A stretch of 64,000 bases of DNA from Chalara sp. BL73 (lineage: Eukaryota; Ascomycota; Leotiomycetes; Helotiales): NCBI GenBank assembly GCA_918026815.1, contig CAKJVC010000153.1:1-64000 (forward strand). The letters run 5' to 3'. The position numbers and the translations under genes were made by a program. The first letter of the stretch is position 1. Each line of letters begins with the position of its first letter. This document shows positions 24,706 to 36,829 of this stretch, piece by piece. Below the pieces are notes generated by a model. The model made no database searches and had not been told where the DNA came from. It worked only from the letters and a program-made list of their open reading frames with translations.

Positions 24706-25598
24706 TCAAGATCTCTTTGCAGTGGCAAGAACCTCAGAGTACTCTGCAGGCTTCGAACCGAGAACATTTGGGGGCGTCACAGCCAATTTCTGGGCATCTT
24801 TAATTTTCCCTGTCACGAATCCCAGTGGTAGGTTTGGGCCCCATATATAGAGCGAGTCAGGTCCTCCAGGCATTCTTTCGAATGGCGTAGCCTCATTCAC
24901 GACATCACCGTCTGAGTAATGTTCCACAATGTTTCCAGATGCATCAAACCTACCCTCCCAAAAAATCAGCTAGGTATTTGTGGAAAGTATCTAGGCGACA
25001 ATTTGTCTCCATAGCCGAAGGGAGCTACATCAAACAAACGTACCAGTAGTCGAAAATCTGGCTACCAAGAATATGCCTGCCAATTCCCCAGCAATTCGTC
25101 CAACCTTTAGACCTCAGCCAGTCGTGTCCTAACATCTGCGTATCAAGATCGTTGACCTCGAAACTACAATGATGGGGATAAGCCGACTTCACATCTGCGC
25201 TTGCTCCAACGAAAAAGCTCTGTGATATAATCTAAGTCAGCAAACACCTGGTTGACTAGAATGTAAATTCACGGAGTTGAATGTTTGATTATGGCCATAC
25301 TTACATGATGATCGGTATAGTCAGCACCTAGGTCAATATGGGCAAAGCAAGTTACCTCCTTGCCGGTCTTGGGGTCGAATATTGCATCTGTTGGTTTCAG
25401 ATTTAGGATGGTGGTATACCAATTCATAGTCTCTTCGTAACGATTTTTGGGTACAATAATACCGTAGTGGCCAAGCTTGTGGACTAGGCTTGGGCCATGG
25501 ATAAATCTTCTCGTGCCACCTTTTCGAAGTTTTTTGGTCGCAGTATTCGGGGTTAGTGTTATGCATTTGATGTCATTGGCGAGATCACCGTAAGGCAC
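24706..25598 (-). CDS. VOC-superfamily (glyoxalase/extradiol dioxygenase-like) protein, N-terminally truncated
   Basis: Exons on minus: 25598-25305, 25219-25044, 24949-24706. Introns are 25220-25304 (GTAAGT...CACAG) and 24950-25043 (GTACGT...GGTAG); phases agree, giving 237 codons before the stop. The preserved part is the C-terminal VOC domain of fungal proteins resembling 2,3-dihydroxybiphenyl 1,2-dioxygenase. Candidate metal ligands are all present: His44 (KLGHYGIIV), His114 or His115 (YPHHCSFEV) and Glu166 (GNIVEHYSD); WGIGRHILGSQIFDYW is also typical. Full-length relatives carry an additional N-terminal domain of roughly 150 residues, and here the frame begins at VPYGDL right after a TAA. 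The first Met shown is therefore only the first available one. It lies head to head with a P450 that is truncated at the same junction, so it is probably a pseudogene or a partial protein. Confidence 0.75.
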
Positions 25599-25633
25599 TC
25601 CTTAATCAACCAGCAATTGCTGTTCTTGTTCAT
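25599..25633. other. Junction between two N-terminally truncated divergent genes
   Basis: Only about 35 bp separate the preserved parts of the VOC gene and the P450 gene, with no room for a promoter or either N-terminus. It reads as a deletion scar. Confidence 0.55.
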
Positions 25634-26725
25634 GTGTTTAAGCAAAAGTTGAAATCAGCACTGACAGAGGCTCAGTTAGGTGAGCGCTTTGGGTTTCTAG
25701 ACTCGGGCCAAGACGTTCACGGAATAATGCACGCGCTGGACCAAGCATTGTTACATGCTGCCCGCCTCGGAATCTATTCGGAATGGCACTTTATATTATT
25801 CTATGTGAATGCTATACTTTTCCCAAGTATGAAAGCTATGGCATTTGTCTTGGATTTCATATGGAAAACAGTCGAGGCTCGCATGAACATGCCTCTTTCG
25901 AATCAAGACAGTACTGCGCCGGAGGACTTCATTACAAAATTTCTCCGAATCCGCGAAGAAAATCCGCAAAAAGTGAGCAAGGAGGATATTATGGCTGCTT
26001 CGATGAGCAATATCGGAGCGGGATCCCACACGACGTCAATCAGCATTACCTCTGTGCTATGTCACCTCTGTAAGCATCCAGAAACTCTGTGGAAGCTCCG
26101 GAGCGAGATTCATGAACGACGCGTTCGCGGTGATATCAGTGACCCCATCACTTTCCAGCAAGCACAAAAGCTTCCGTATCTCCAGGCTGTAATAAAGGAA
26201 GCTTTGCGAATGCATCCAGCTACAGGATTAATACTAGGACGCGTCGTGCCCGAAGGTAGCTCCACCATTGCGGGGCAGGTTTTCCCGGCCGGGGTATGGT
26301 AATCTTTAAACAGATTATTGTCTAAGCTGATATTATTTCTAGACCGTCGTTGGTATTAATGCCTGGGTAGCACATGCAAACAAAGACGTTTTCGGCTCAG
26401 ACGCCGATGTATTTCGCCCTGAAAGGTGGCTAGAGGACCCAGAGGTAGTAAAGATGCGAGATTCATACTTCATGACAGTACGTCGCTGGACATAGTGATG
26501 GCCCTCTGATATTGAGCTAATATTTTATAGTTTGGCGCTGGCCCTCGCACATGTCTCGGTAAGAACCTCAGTCTCTTGGAAATGTCAAAAGTTATACCGG
26601 AGATTGTACAATGCTTCGATTTCGAACCAGAGACTCCTGGGAAGGATTGGGAAACCGAAAACGTGTGGTTTGTTAGGCAGAAGAGCTTTCGATGCCAAGT
26701 ACACGCAAGAGGTATAGAGAGATGA
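25634..26725 (+). pseudogene. Cytochrome P450 monooxygenase, N-terminally truncated
   Basis: Exons 25634-26293, 26343-26477 and 26531-26725 (introns 49 and 53 nt, GT...TAG), 329 codons in frame plus stop. Fungal P450s are about 500 residues, so roughly the first 170, including the membrane anchor, are missing; the frame has only a GTG at its start. Preserved: I-helix AGSHTTS (residues about 133-139, where AGxDTT is usual), ExxR as EALR (189-192), the PERW region FRPERWLEDP and the heme loop FGAGPRTCLG with the thiolate Cys273. The KNLSLLEMSKVIPEIV helix after the heme loop resembles the pisatin demethylase-like group of fungal P450s, by recollection only. Partner gene: the divergent VOC protein. 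Together they would suit oxidation then ring cleavage of an aromatic compound, if they were ever intact. Confidence 0.8.
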
Positions 26726-27029
26726 TCTGACATTGAAAATTTTCTCCTACTACTTATTCTCTTGGGCAAATGGTAAGCCGTATTCAGTGTAACTCATTTT
26801 AAAGAGCTGTTGTTGATGTTTGGGATCGCATCAAATCATTGTATAGTTTTGTCTTTGAGCAAAAAAAGGTGTGAAACCCTTTTCCAACCGAAAACTCTAT
26901 CTATTTGATATTTTCTCTCTTCCATACTCAGCGGATTTGGATCTACCTGGCAAATGTACAAAATTCTCTTCTTCACAATGTTCTCACCCTATGGCTTAGA
27001 ACCTAATATATTATACCGCAATTGGTGCA
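26726..27029. other. Stretch without a recognised gene
   Basis: 3' flank of the P450 remnant; normal composition, nothing recognised. Confidence 0.4.
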
Positions 27030-27460
27030 GTGATCTACAGCTTCGCCGCGTGTTTGAGAGCATATATATCGGGATGTGTGGGGATGTCGAATAGGACATC
27101 TTTAGGATGGATAACCAGGTGGAGGTGCTAAAGGTAAACATTTGTGTAGGCGTGGGCAAAGCCGTTAGAGGCCTGTATGGGGCCATTGCCTTGCCGCCCT
27201 CGGTCCCGAATGATTTCCGAATAATGATTAAAGATACTCCGTGAGATCTGCATTCACTCTGCTATCTGACAGGCCACTGGAATTATTGGATGGCTCCTCG
27301 GGGTCAAGATAGGGCGAGGTGATACAAACCATAATCGAGCGTTATAGGCAAGTAGTCTCACACGAAATCATACGGGGTGAAGGTCTCCGATAGCTGTTTA
27401 GAAGGACGAATCGTAATAGGGATAGTCTCAATGTCTTCGATGGTGTTTACGCCATCGGGT
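27030..27460 (-). pseudogene. DUF4419-like fragment, decayed
   Basis: On minus, 27236-27030 reads SIFNHYSEIIRDRGRQ, then QASNGFAHAYTNVYL, a stop, then HLHLVIHPKDVLFDI. This fits the fungal DUF4419 pattern of a SNGF-H-A-Y segment followed by HHxLxIRPDDVW. Upstream on minus, to about 27460, frames shift and further stops occur (a segment EDIETIPITIRPSKQ is readable). The function of DUF4419 proteins is unknown to me. Identification is by memory of the motif. Confidence 0.5.
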
Positions 27461-27620
27461 CAATGACATTACCTGTTTTGTATTCGATGTCGGATACAAA
27501 ACTTAGTTGTTGTTGAGGTGGGAAAAAAGCAATGTACACAGGAAATTTTTGTTATATTTTTAACACTATTTATTAAAAATAGAAACATTCGCAAATTTAA
27601 ATTAATAATATATTGTACAA
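27461..27620. other. Transition to AT-rich sequence
   Basis: Composition changes sharply near 27540. No gene seen. Confidence 0.4.
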
Positions 27621-27622
27621 TA

Positions 27623-28213
27623 ACGTAGTTCACAAGCGAGTCAACCACACAAGCTCACCGATCAATTCCTCTTGGCACTGTATAAAAAGCTAAATATAGC
27701 AACAACAATAAAAGTTAAATTAATAAAAGTTTCATAATTTATTTTCAAGTAATAACATTTCACGTTAAAAAATTTACATTATATAATTTTTAATAATATA
27801 AGTTTAAAAAAGGAATAAAATTGTAAAATACATACAAAATTTAACGATTTTTCTTTTGTATTATTTCGATTATTTGTTTATAAAAAATAATAAAACTTAC
27901 GATATAAAATTTTTATTTTGTAAACGATTTGGTTTCTGAAATTGAAATAATTATTGTTTATAGTTATTGAAGTATTAAAAAATGGGTCGAAATAATTCTT
28001 GCAATTTTTATTTTGCTTCTTATTACAAAAACTATAAATACTAGTTATTTAAAATTTAAAAGTCGTTTAGTTTACAATCTAGAAAGGCTATAATTTCAAT
28101 TACTGAATTTTATATAAATAATTAAAAAAAGTGCGCGGTTACACACAGACTTTTTTTGTATGTAAAAAAAATGATCGGTAAGCTTGTGCGGTCCACTCGC
28201 TTGTGAACTACGT
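27623..28213. mobile_element. MITE with Fot/pogo-type ends
   Basis: 591 bp. Inverted ends start ACGTAGTTCACAAGCGAGT and are flanked by TA (27621-27622 and 28214-28215). The first 17 bases equal those of the Fot/pogo element at 17873-19731, so this is likely a non-autonomous relative. No coding capacity seen inside. Confidence 0.85.
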
Positions 28214-28595
28214 TATACTAAATTAAAAACTTTTTTTTTTAAATTTGTCGAGCAGTATTTTGTTAAAACTTTTTCGCTATTTTTTAAATTAATTATAAAC
28301 ATGTACAATTTAAATTGTTAGCGAACCTTTTAACTAAAACGTAAAAAGTTACAACGAATATTTTTGCGTGACAAGTTTTCAAATAAACTGTAATATTTTT
28401 TTTTACAGATTATTATATTTGTAAAATTTATTTATAGTAATTTTTGTTTTGCATTTTATGGAACGTTTTGTTTTATAAATTATAATAATATAAAAAATAT
28501 ATTATAATTCGAAAACTTAAATATTATATATAAATAAGTTTTGTCTTTTGTATAACTATTTATATTCATTTTTACTACAGCCATTTTTATAATAG
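28214..28595. other. AT-rich stretch without recognised content
   Basis: No frame or repeat recognised. Ends at the start of element 1b. Confidence 0.4.
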
Positions 28596-29060
28596 TGTCA
28601 CGAACCGAATCCTGGGACTTGCCGAAGCTTTAAAAAAAAAAGGCATAGGACGTTTTGGTGTCCCAGGACCAATAAAGGTCCTAAAAATAAAAGTCCCGGG
28701 ACCAGCTAGTAATTTAGGACTTCAAGTGAATAAAAAAGCGAACGGCTTTTTAACTTCTAGAAACAACGACTACTGTTACGTAACAAAAATTAAAAAACTT
28801 TAAAAACTTTACGAAAATTTAAAAACTTTAAAAAAAAAAAAAAACTCCGATATTACTACAATGTATAAAAAATCGTAATTTTATAGTTTAAAAGTTTTGT
28901 ATTTAACTTTTATTATAATATAGCAATATAGTTTATTTTGTTATACTCGTAACGTTTCGCTTTTTAGTAAAAGCAATATTTCGTTTATTTTATATATACT
29001 ATACTAATTAACGAGTTTTAAATTTAGTTATTTAAATTTAAAACTATTTAATACGGTATA
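28596..29060 (+). repeat. 5' LTR of element 1b
   Basis: 465 bp, starting TGTCACGAACCGAATCC. The outer 140 bp or so has normal composition; the rest is mutated and aligns with the reverse complement of the 1a LTRs. Confidence 0.87.
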
Positions 29061-29199
29061 TTTTAAGCATTTAGTTTTAAAATAGCTAAACAATATAGCA
29101 CTCGACATTAGTTTTTCGGCTAGCTAAAAAAAAACAAAAAGCAAAAAAAACAGTTATTTCGAATATTTTCGTTATTAACAAAAATAAAAACGTTGAACT

Positions 29200-29590
29200 T
29201 TTAAACAAAAAACTACAGTAAGTAAAAATTTTAAAAACAGTAAAAATCGCGCGTTTCGACAAGTTCGACAAAAAGCGCAACGAGCTTAAAACGTTTTTAA
29301 TACAATTTGAAATTTATTTCGAGTTTAACAACAACAAGTTTACGATTTATAAAAACAACGTTTTGTTTGTTGCATTATACTTTAAAAAAAAAGCTATAAA
29401 GTAAATGCAACATTTTACGAAAAACTATTTCAAACATAAAAATATTAATAAAAACATATTTACTATACAAGCAATTTTTAAAAAGTTTAAAAAGTTTAAG
29501 CGAAAAATCAAAAAAGTGTTTAAAAATGTAAACGAAAAAAAACGGCGAAACAATACTTTTATAAATTTAAACAAAGTTAACTATTAATTA
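29200..29590 (+). pseudogene. gag remnant of element 1b
   Basis: The plus frame reads VKIARFDKFDKKRNELKTFL, then FEIYFEFNNNKFTIY and KAIKXMQHFTKNYF (X = stop at the expected Trp). This is the retrotransposon gag capsid pattern (F-DG-R-----FL-Q----F). Few stops compared with pol. Confidence 0.78.
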
Positions 29591-30599
29591 CGCTATTAAA
29601 TTTAAAAAATATACTGTTTAAACGAAATAGAACACTTAAGCATTATTTAGCTACTACGCTAAAAAACTTAAATTAGAAGTTTAAGCCGAGTTTGCTCGGT
29701 TAAACTTTTTTAAAATTATTAACAATATAATAAAACTGTTTATTAAAATAAACAGTAAACAGTACAATTTTAAAAGAAACTAACGATTTTTCGGCTGTTA
29801 TTAAAACAAACTTAACACAAGCAAAAAAAGCTATTAAAAAAGCCGTTAGCTAAAGCTAATAAAGTTAAATACTACTTAAAAAAGTTTTTTAAAAAAAAAA
29901 TAACCCGAAAAAAAAAATAGTACTATATATATAAGCAATCTAAATACATATTTTCGTTTTACAAAAAAAATAAACAGAAAAAAAAAATAGTATAATACAA
30001 ATAAAAACTATATAAAAAATTTCGAGTAAATTTTCGAAAAAAACAACGTTAAATTTTTTTTAAAAAAAAGCTCGAAAATATAAATATTACTATTTGACTT
30101 TTAAAACTAAACGTAATATTTAAAATAGCTAGTTTTAAATTATACTCGTTTTCGAAAAAGTATAAAAAATGAAAATATACTTTATTTAAAAAAAATAAAA
30201 AAATATAGTTTTTATTTACCGATACAAAAAAGTTAAATTTTATCGGCACGTTACAAAAAAATAACAAAACGCTAACGTATATCGAAAAATAGCCGAAATA
30301 GTTTACTAAAACAGCAAAAAAGTAGTTTTTAAATTCTAAAGCAAAAAAATACTCGAAAACTAAATAAAAAAAAGCCGATTACTATTTTTTTTACAAGTAT
30401 TTTTAAACCGAAAAAACCTAGAAAATTATAGTTCGATATAACTAGCGAAAAATATAGCACAAAATAGCACAACAACCGTAAAACGAAATATACGCTAAAA
30501 ATAAAAAAATAAAATTTGGTTATTTTACAGTAAACTGTTTTTATAAATTAATTTAGCAAAAATAAAAATATCGAGTTTAACAAAACGCTATTTATAGAA

Positions 30600-32202
30600 A
30601 TGTAATTAAAAAACAACGCTTTATAAAAAAACAAATACAACCAGTAAAAACTGCTGTTATTTTAAAACTGAACTAATTTAAAATAACGATTTTACTAAAA
30701 AAAAAAAATGTAAAAGTAATAATTAACATAAAAACTATAAAACTATTTGTTAATTTTACTTATATCGAAAAAATATTGCTAAAAACTACGTTTAAAAAAA
30801 AAACTATATTAAATTACTGCTATAAACGGCAAATATGTAAAAATAAACGAATAAGTTAAAAAAAAAAAATTATTTTTAAAACTAAAACTATTAAAAAAAC
30901 ACACTAAAAAAGTTATACTAAATATAATGCTAATAAAACAACACAATATAATATTCGGAATTTTTTAAATTAAAAAATATAACTTAAACATAAATTAAAG
31001 CAGTAATACAGTTTAATTTAATAAATACATTTATAATCGAAAAAAATTAAAGTAAACGTATAGCAAAAAAAAAACTAACGCTGCTTTTTTTACGCCGGCA
31101 CTTTTAAAAAAAAAAAGCTAACACAAAACAACATAGTAAACGTTTTTAACTAAATATTTGTGCAGTATAAAAATTTTCGGCAGCTGTTTAAAGACTTATA
31201 AAATATACGTGTTTTGCTAAAGTATTAATCGTAAAACTACGAAATTAATTTAATAAAAAACCCCATTTTTTAAAAAACTAAAACTACACAATCCGTAAAC
31301 TTTAAAAACGCTTAAAGTATATATAAAAAATCAGCGAAAAAAATAAAAAAATAAAAATTATTAGCGGTATTAAATATACTGTTTGCACGCAAAAAAAAAA
31401 AATATAAAAAATAAAAATTGCGTAAACTATTGCAAATTAAATAACGTTATAATAAAAAATGTATATTTTGTGTTTAGTAGTTAGTATTTGTAAAACAATT
31501 TAGTTAAAACAAAAATATTTATTAAGCTTAATTAAAAAAGTTTGTTCGTTTTAATACGAATTAAAAAAAAACTATAAATAAAAAACGGCTTTTATACTAT
31601 TTTCGAAACTGTAAAAATATACAGTTATACTATTTAAGTTAATTAATGTTCCGGCTATTTACTAACAGCAAAATTAAAATATACTAAAAAAATTCTTATA
31701 AAAAACAATTGTATATTATTTCGATAATATTTTAATTTTTTTAAAACAGCCAGAAAAATACAAAAAGCACGTAAAACAAATTATAAAAAAGTTTGTATAA
31801 GTAAATTTTTGTTTAAAATTGTCGAAATGTAAATTTAGCCTAACTAAAATAAACTTTTTAAAATATATTGTCGAAATAAAGTATTTTGCTATAAACCTAA
31901 TTAAAATTAAAAACATTTAAAAGTAAAAACTATTACGAAACGCTAAAAACGTGTAATCGTTTTTAGAATTCGTTAATTTTTGCCGACAATTTATTAAAAA
32001 AATTTAAAATTCGTTTATTTATTAATACGACTTACTAAAAAAAAAATCCAAAAAGCAGCTTTTAAAAAAAACAAAAACAAATTCGCTAAAAAGCTTATTT
32101 TTTAACATTACAACAAAAACAAAAAAAGTATAGTCGAAACGAATATTTCGAATACAATAATAAAAACGGTGCATTTTTAAAAAAACAACAATAGTAAACT
32201 AC
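30600..32202 (+). pseudogene. pol remnant of element 1b, up to the RT/RNase H junction
   Basis: RT contains VYYFDNILIFLKQPEKYKKH at about 31700-31760 (ancestral YLDDILIFS), then KLSKCKFSLTKINFLKYIV and FLEFVNFCRQFIKKI. The frame stops at the insertion point of element 2 (codons AAT AGT AAA CTA C) and resumes at 41596. Confidence 0.82.
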
Positions 32203-32551
32203 TGTTGCGATCGTCGCAACAGGACTGCAGCTTTTGGGGCCTGAGGCTCGGTAAGCTTGGCTTACACTGAGAACCTCTGGGCAGGGATCACGTGATGGAT
32301 CATGGATCATGCTATAATCCACGATCTATAGATTATGCGCTAAGCAATAATCCAACCACACAAAGGTTCTATATAAGTAAACAGGACTTTTTTTAAATAA
32401 AAGCTTCGTGCTTAATTTAAATAGTATTTTTATAGTATACTTGTTATTAGGATTTAATTTTTATATATAATATATTTACTTTTTTTTAAATTAACAACTT
32501 TCGAACTAAGAGTTTTTATTTATATTAGTGTAAGCTAATAAAACCGTAATA
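32203..32551 (+). repeat. 5' LTR of element 2
   Basis: 349 bp. The outer 170 bp or so is GC-normal; the inner part is mutated. Contains inverted motifs around GGATCATGGATCATG and CACGATCTATAGATTATG. Confidence 0.9.
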
Positions 32552-32879
32552 CTTTAAGTATTTTGTTTTAAAGTATTTTTATCGTATATACTATATCGAT
32601 AACTAGTTTAATACTACGTACTTTTAAAAAATCTACTAACAACAAAAAACAATAGTTTAAAGTTATTTTATAGTAAATTAAACTGTTTAAAGTTTAAAAA
32701 CTTAAATTTTTTAATAGTAACAAACTGCATTTTAAGCAGTACGTTTTTTAATGTAAAATTTATATTGGTATAAATTTATTATTGTTCGAAAGTCAAAAAC
32801 AAACTGTTTTATAAACAGTATTTTACTTTACTAAAACTGTTTACAACTAAATTTTTATTTATTTGAAAAATTACTTCGT

Positions 32880-33310
32880 TTATAAATATAACAAAAAAAA
32901 AACGAAACTAATACTATTTTCGACGACTATAAAAAGTACGTAAAGCAACTTACGCGTATATTCGCTAATTTAAACGAAAAACTACGCGTAAAAAAAAACA
33001 TTTAATTGTGCAAACAATTTACTAGCGTTTTAAAATATACTAAAAAGTTCGAAATACTAGCAAAACGAGTAAATTAAAGCGATAAAGCACTTTTAGCATT
33101 TTACTATAAAAAACTTAAAAACGAAATTAAAAACGACATTGTTAAAAAAAAAAAACCGTTAACTGTTTTCGTTATAAAAAACAAAGCGATCGAAATTAAC
33201 ATTTCCTTATACGAAAAACGCTTAAAAAAAACAGTATTTTATAAGTTAATACAACAAAAAAGCTTAGTTTCGAAAAATTTAATATTACTTATTTATAAAA
33301 CTAAACATGT
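32880..33310 (+). pseudogene. gag remnant of element 2
   Basis: The plus frame includes DDYKKYVKQLTRIFANLNEK, CKQFTSVLKYTKKFEILAKR, ALLAFYYKKLKNEIKNDIVK and AIEINISLYEKRL, the retrotransposon gag pattern of chromoviruses. Stops replace expected Gln codons. Confidence 0.78.
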
Positions 33311-34869
33311 TTTAAAAAAAGCCAAAAAACAATAGCGTATTTTAAAAAAAAATGCAACGGCGTTGTAATAAAAAGCTATATTTTAAATATAAGCTTTCAA
33401 GTTATATAGTTAGTTTTTATTGTAAAAAACAGTTTTAAAAAAACAAAAAACAGCTTAACGTAACAAAGCACCCGGTAAAATACTAGCTGTTTTAAAAGCT
33501 AAAAAACTAAAAGTACTAAAAAAAAAACTAAAACAACAACAAATTTATATTTAATATAACGCTACATATATTAAGTGCGAAATAAAATGTAGTACAGTTT
33601 AAAAAAACAAGTACTTCAGTTGTTACTTTAATAAAAGTAACGAATAAAAAAAAACTAGCAAAATTATAAAAAAAAATTTATTCTAAGTAAATAAAGCAGC
33701 TATCGAATCGGAATTTAATAAAAATTGAAATATAAATAAAAAGTTAAACGAATTTTTTTGAATTTCCGAATTAAAAAAACGAGTTTTGTATACGTCGCTA
33801 TTAAAAATTAATCGAAACGACTTAAAATCATTTTTTAGAAATTATGTAATTAACAATACTTCAACAAAAGAAATTACATTTTAATAGCAGTTAAAAATAA
33901 TTAATAACGAAATTCTTAAAAAACAAACAAAACTAAAAAAAACTTAAAACAAAACAAAAAGCTAAAAATCGCATTAAATAAAAAGCAATGTTTATAGTAA
34001 ATTTAGTCGATAAATCTAAAAAAAAACAACGCAGCGTATTACTGCTATTTGCAATATAGAACTTTTTACTAAACTGTATATTACACCGATTATTGTATAT
34101 ATTATTACAACGCTAAGTAAGCAAAGTAGTATTTTAAGCAAAAAAAAATAATATATTTCGAAAATAACGAAAAAACAACAAATAAAAAACTGTGTACTTT
34201 CGGAAAAAAAAAACAACTGTTTACAAAAGTCAAGTTAAAAATTTATTGTTTAATAACTATAATAAACTTCGGAATTACAGAAAATTTTATATTATTAAAT
34301 ATTATTAAATACTTTAGTATTACTACGCAAATTAAAAATAACTTTTACACTTTTATAATAGCGAATAGTATAAACGCTTTTTACCGCAATAAGTTTGTAA
34401 ATATTAAAATTACTAAACTTCGAATAAATACAAAAAACTATATAAAATAGTTACAATTAAATATTACTTAAATAAAGCAGTATAAAATCATTTTGAAAAT
34501 ACTGTAAATAATAAAGTATAACTTTACTATTAATTAACAAACAAAACAGTTCGTTTTTAACCGATGCTAATATACAGTTAAACTTAAGCTATTAATACTA
34601 AAATTAAAAAAAAAGCAAAACTACAAAGTACAGTTAAAAGAATTCGACTAAAGTTTTAAAAAAGTTTGCGCTACTTTTAAAAAAAAGCCAAATTACTAAA
34701 ATTTAAAAAATTTAAAAAGCTGTTTTTAAATAACTAGAAATTTGCGGTTTTACTAAAACACAAGCTTTAAAATTATAAAATACTATTAATCGAAAAAGCA
34801 GTACTTTTAAAAAAACTAATTTACTTATTATTCGAAAATAACTTAAAAACGTTTAAAAAGTTTATCGAT

Positions 34870-36466
34870 TTAAGCTTAAAAAAAGAATTATTAAAAAATT
34901 AACACTATTAGCAAAAAGTTTAATATTGTTTATATTTAAACAAAATAGCACGAAACAGTTGTACGTCGACTATCGAAAGTTAAACAATATAACAGTTAAA
35001 AATTGCTATGTATTGCTTAAAGCAAACAAAATAAAAAACTGTTTATAAAAAGTTAAAATATTTATACAGCTTAATTTAAAAAATGTTTATTACAGTATAC
35101 GAATTAAAAAAAAAAAGAAATAAAAAACCGTTTTTAAAACTTAGTACAAATATTATAAGTTTACAGTTATATTTATAAAACTTATTAATGCGCTAGCTAT
35201 TTTTTAAAAGTTAATTAACAATATTTTTATGCTTTTTTTAAATATTACTTATATATACTACTTAAACGATATTTTAGTTTACTTCGCAAAAAAAAAAACT
35301 ATAAAAACAATGTTAAAGCAGTACTGTATACATTATATAACGCTAATATAAAACTTAAACTATTGAAATGCAAGTTCGAAGTTAAAAAGTTATATTTTTA
35401 AAATATATAATATTTACAAAAAAAATTAAACTTATTTTAAAGTAAAATGTTTTAATATATATTAAAAACATACGACCGTTTGTAAAATTCGCTAATTTTT
35501 ATTGAAAATTTATTAAAAAATACTCGGAATTAGTTATTTCGTTAACTCGATTTATTCGGAAAAACACGGTTTTTAAATAAATAACAAAAGCACAAAAAGC
35601 GTTTAACAAGTTAAAACAAATTTTTACTACTGTTTTTGTATTTTTAGTTTTAATACAAAAAAAAAAAAAAAAAAAACAAACGTATTAAACTACATTTTAA
35701 AAGCTGTGTTTAATTAATTTAATACTAAAAAAAAATAACAATTAATAGTTTATTATTTATAAAAATTTATATTTGCTAAGCTTAATTATAAAATATATAA
35801 CAAAAAACTGTTTATTATTGTTAATGCATTTTGCGAATAAAAAAAATGCTTAAAAAAATTTAAATATTAAATACAAGTATTAACGAACTATAAAATTTTT
35901 ATTGTTTTTACTATTACGAAAAAGTTAAACTAGCGCTAAATTAAATAAGCAGAAAAACTCGCTTTATACAACTTTAGAATTTTATATATTAAAAAAACAG
36001 AAAATATTAAAACAAACGCGTTTAACAAAAAAACAAAATATTTTTTTAACAAAACATATATTTTATACGTAGTATTACAACAAAAAAAAACTTATTAATA
36101 TTTAACAAAAAAAACTTTTTATAGCAACAAAAATAAAATATCGAGTAAAAAACTTAGAATTTATTTAAGTATATAAAAAAAACTTTATAGCTATTAAAGA
36201 TTTTAATAAACAAAAATAAAAATTTACAATAAACGACTTAAAAAAATTTTATTATTAAAAAAAATTTACGTTTTATTAACGTTAAAAACGACTTTTGTAA
36301 TAAAACAACATAAATTGCTTGTTTACAAATATTAAAAAATCGTTAAAACTATAAACAGAATTTTTAAAAAGTACTACTTTTTAAAAATAAAAAAATTAAT
36401 TACTAAAATAGTTACTAAATACAATATATATATTCGAAACAAAGCGTTACGCTATACTTTTTATAA
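34870..36466 (+). pseudogene. pol remnant of element 2, RT to integrase, left of the MULE
   Basis: YIYYLNDILVYF at about 35251-35290 is the RT active site (one Asp retained). FVKFANFYWKFIKKYSELVI and TKAQKAFNKLKQIF (RT thumb to RNase H) follow at about 35480-35640. Integrase should lie in 36.0-36.47 kb and resume at 39547. Confidence 0.8.
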
Positions 36467-36829
36467 ATTAATATACGGTTAATATTTTAAATACCATCAA
36501 AAAGTGCCAATATTTCTCAAATACCATTTTTTTTTTGACCTTTATTTGGCCATACTACCTTTTTAAAACAATAGTATTTCAGATAAAAGCCAAAAAAATG
36601 ATAGTATTTCAGATATACACTAAAAAAATAATAGTATTTGAGATATTTCTGAAATACTATTATTTTATACTAAGGCTAACCAACGCACTTGACTTACAAA
36701 ACTTTAAATTCAAATAATTCTACTTATTTTTAATTTTTATGTATACTTTGATTTTTTGCTGTTTCGATTAATATAATTCTTTAAATAAGCTTTACTTTTC
36801 TTAATATATTTTCAGCAAAAAAAGCTATT

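Noticed and set aside
29086..34216. Minus-strand ORFs of 60-75 aa at 29086-29280, 30049-30267, 31716-31916, 32095-32322 and 34016-34216
   Set aside because: Shadows of plus-strand gag-pol remnants in A-rich mutated DNA.
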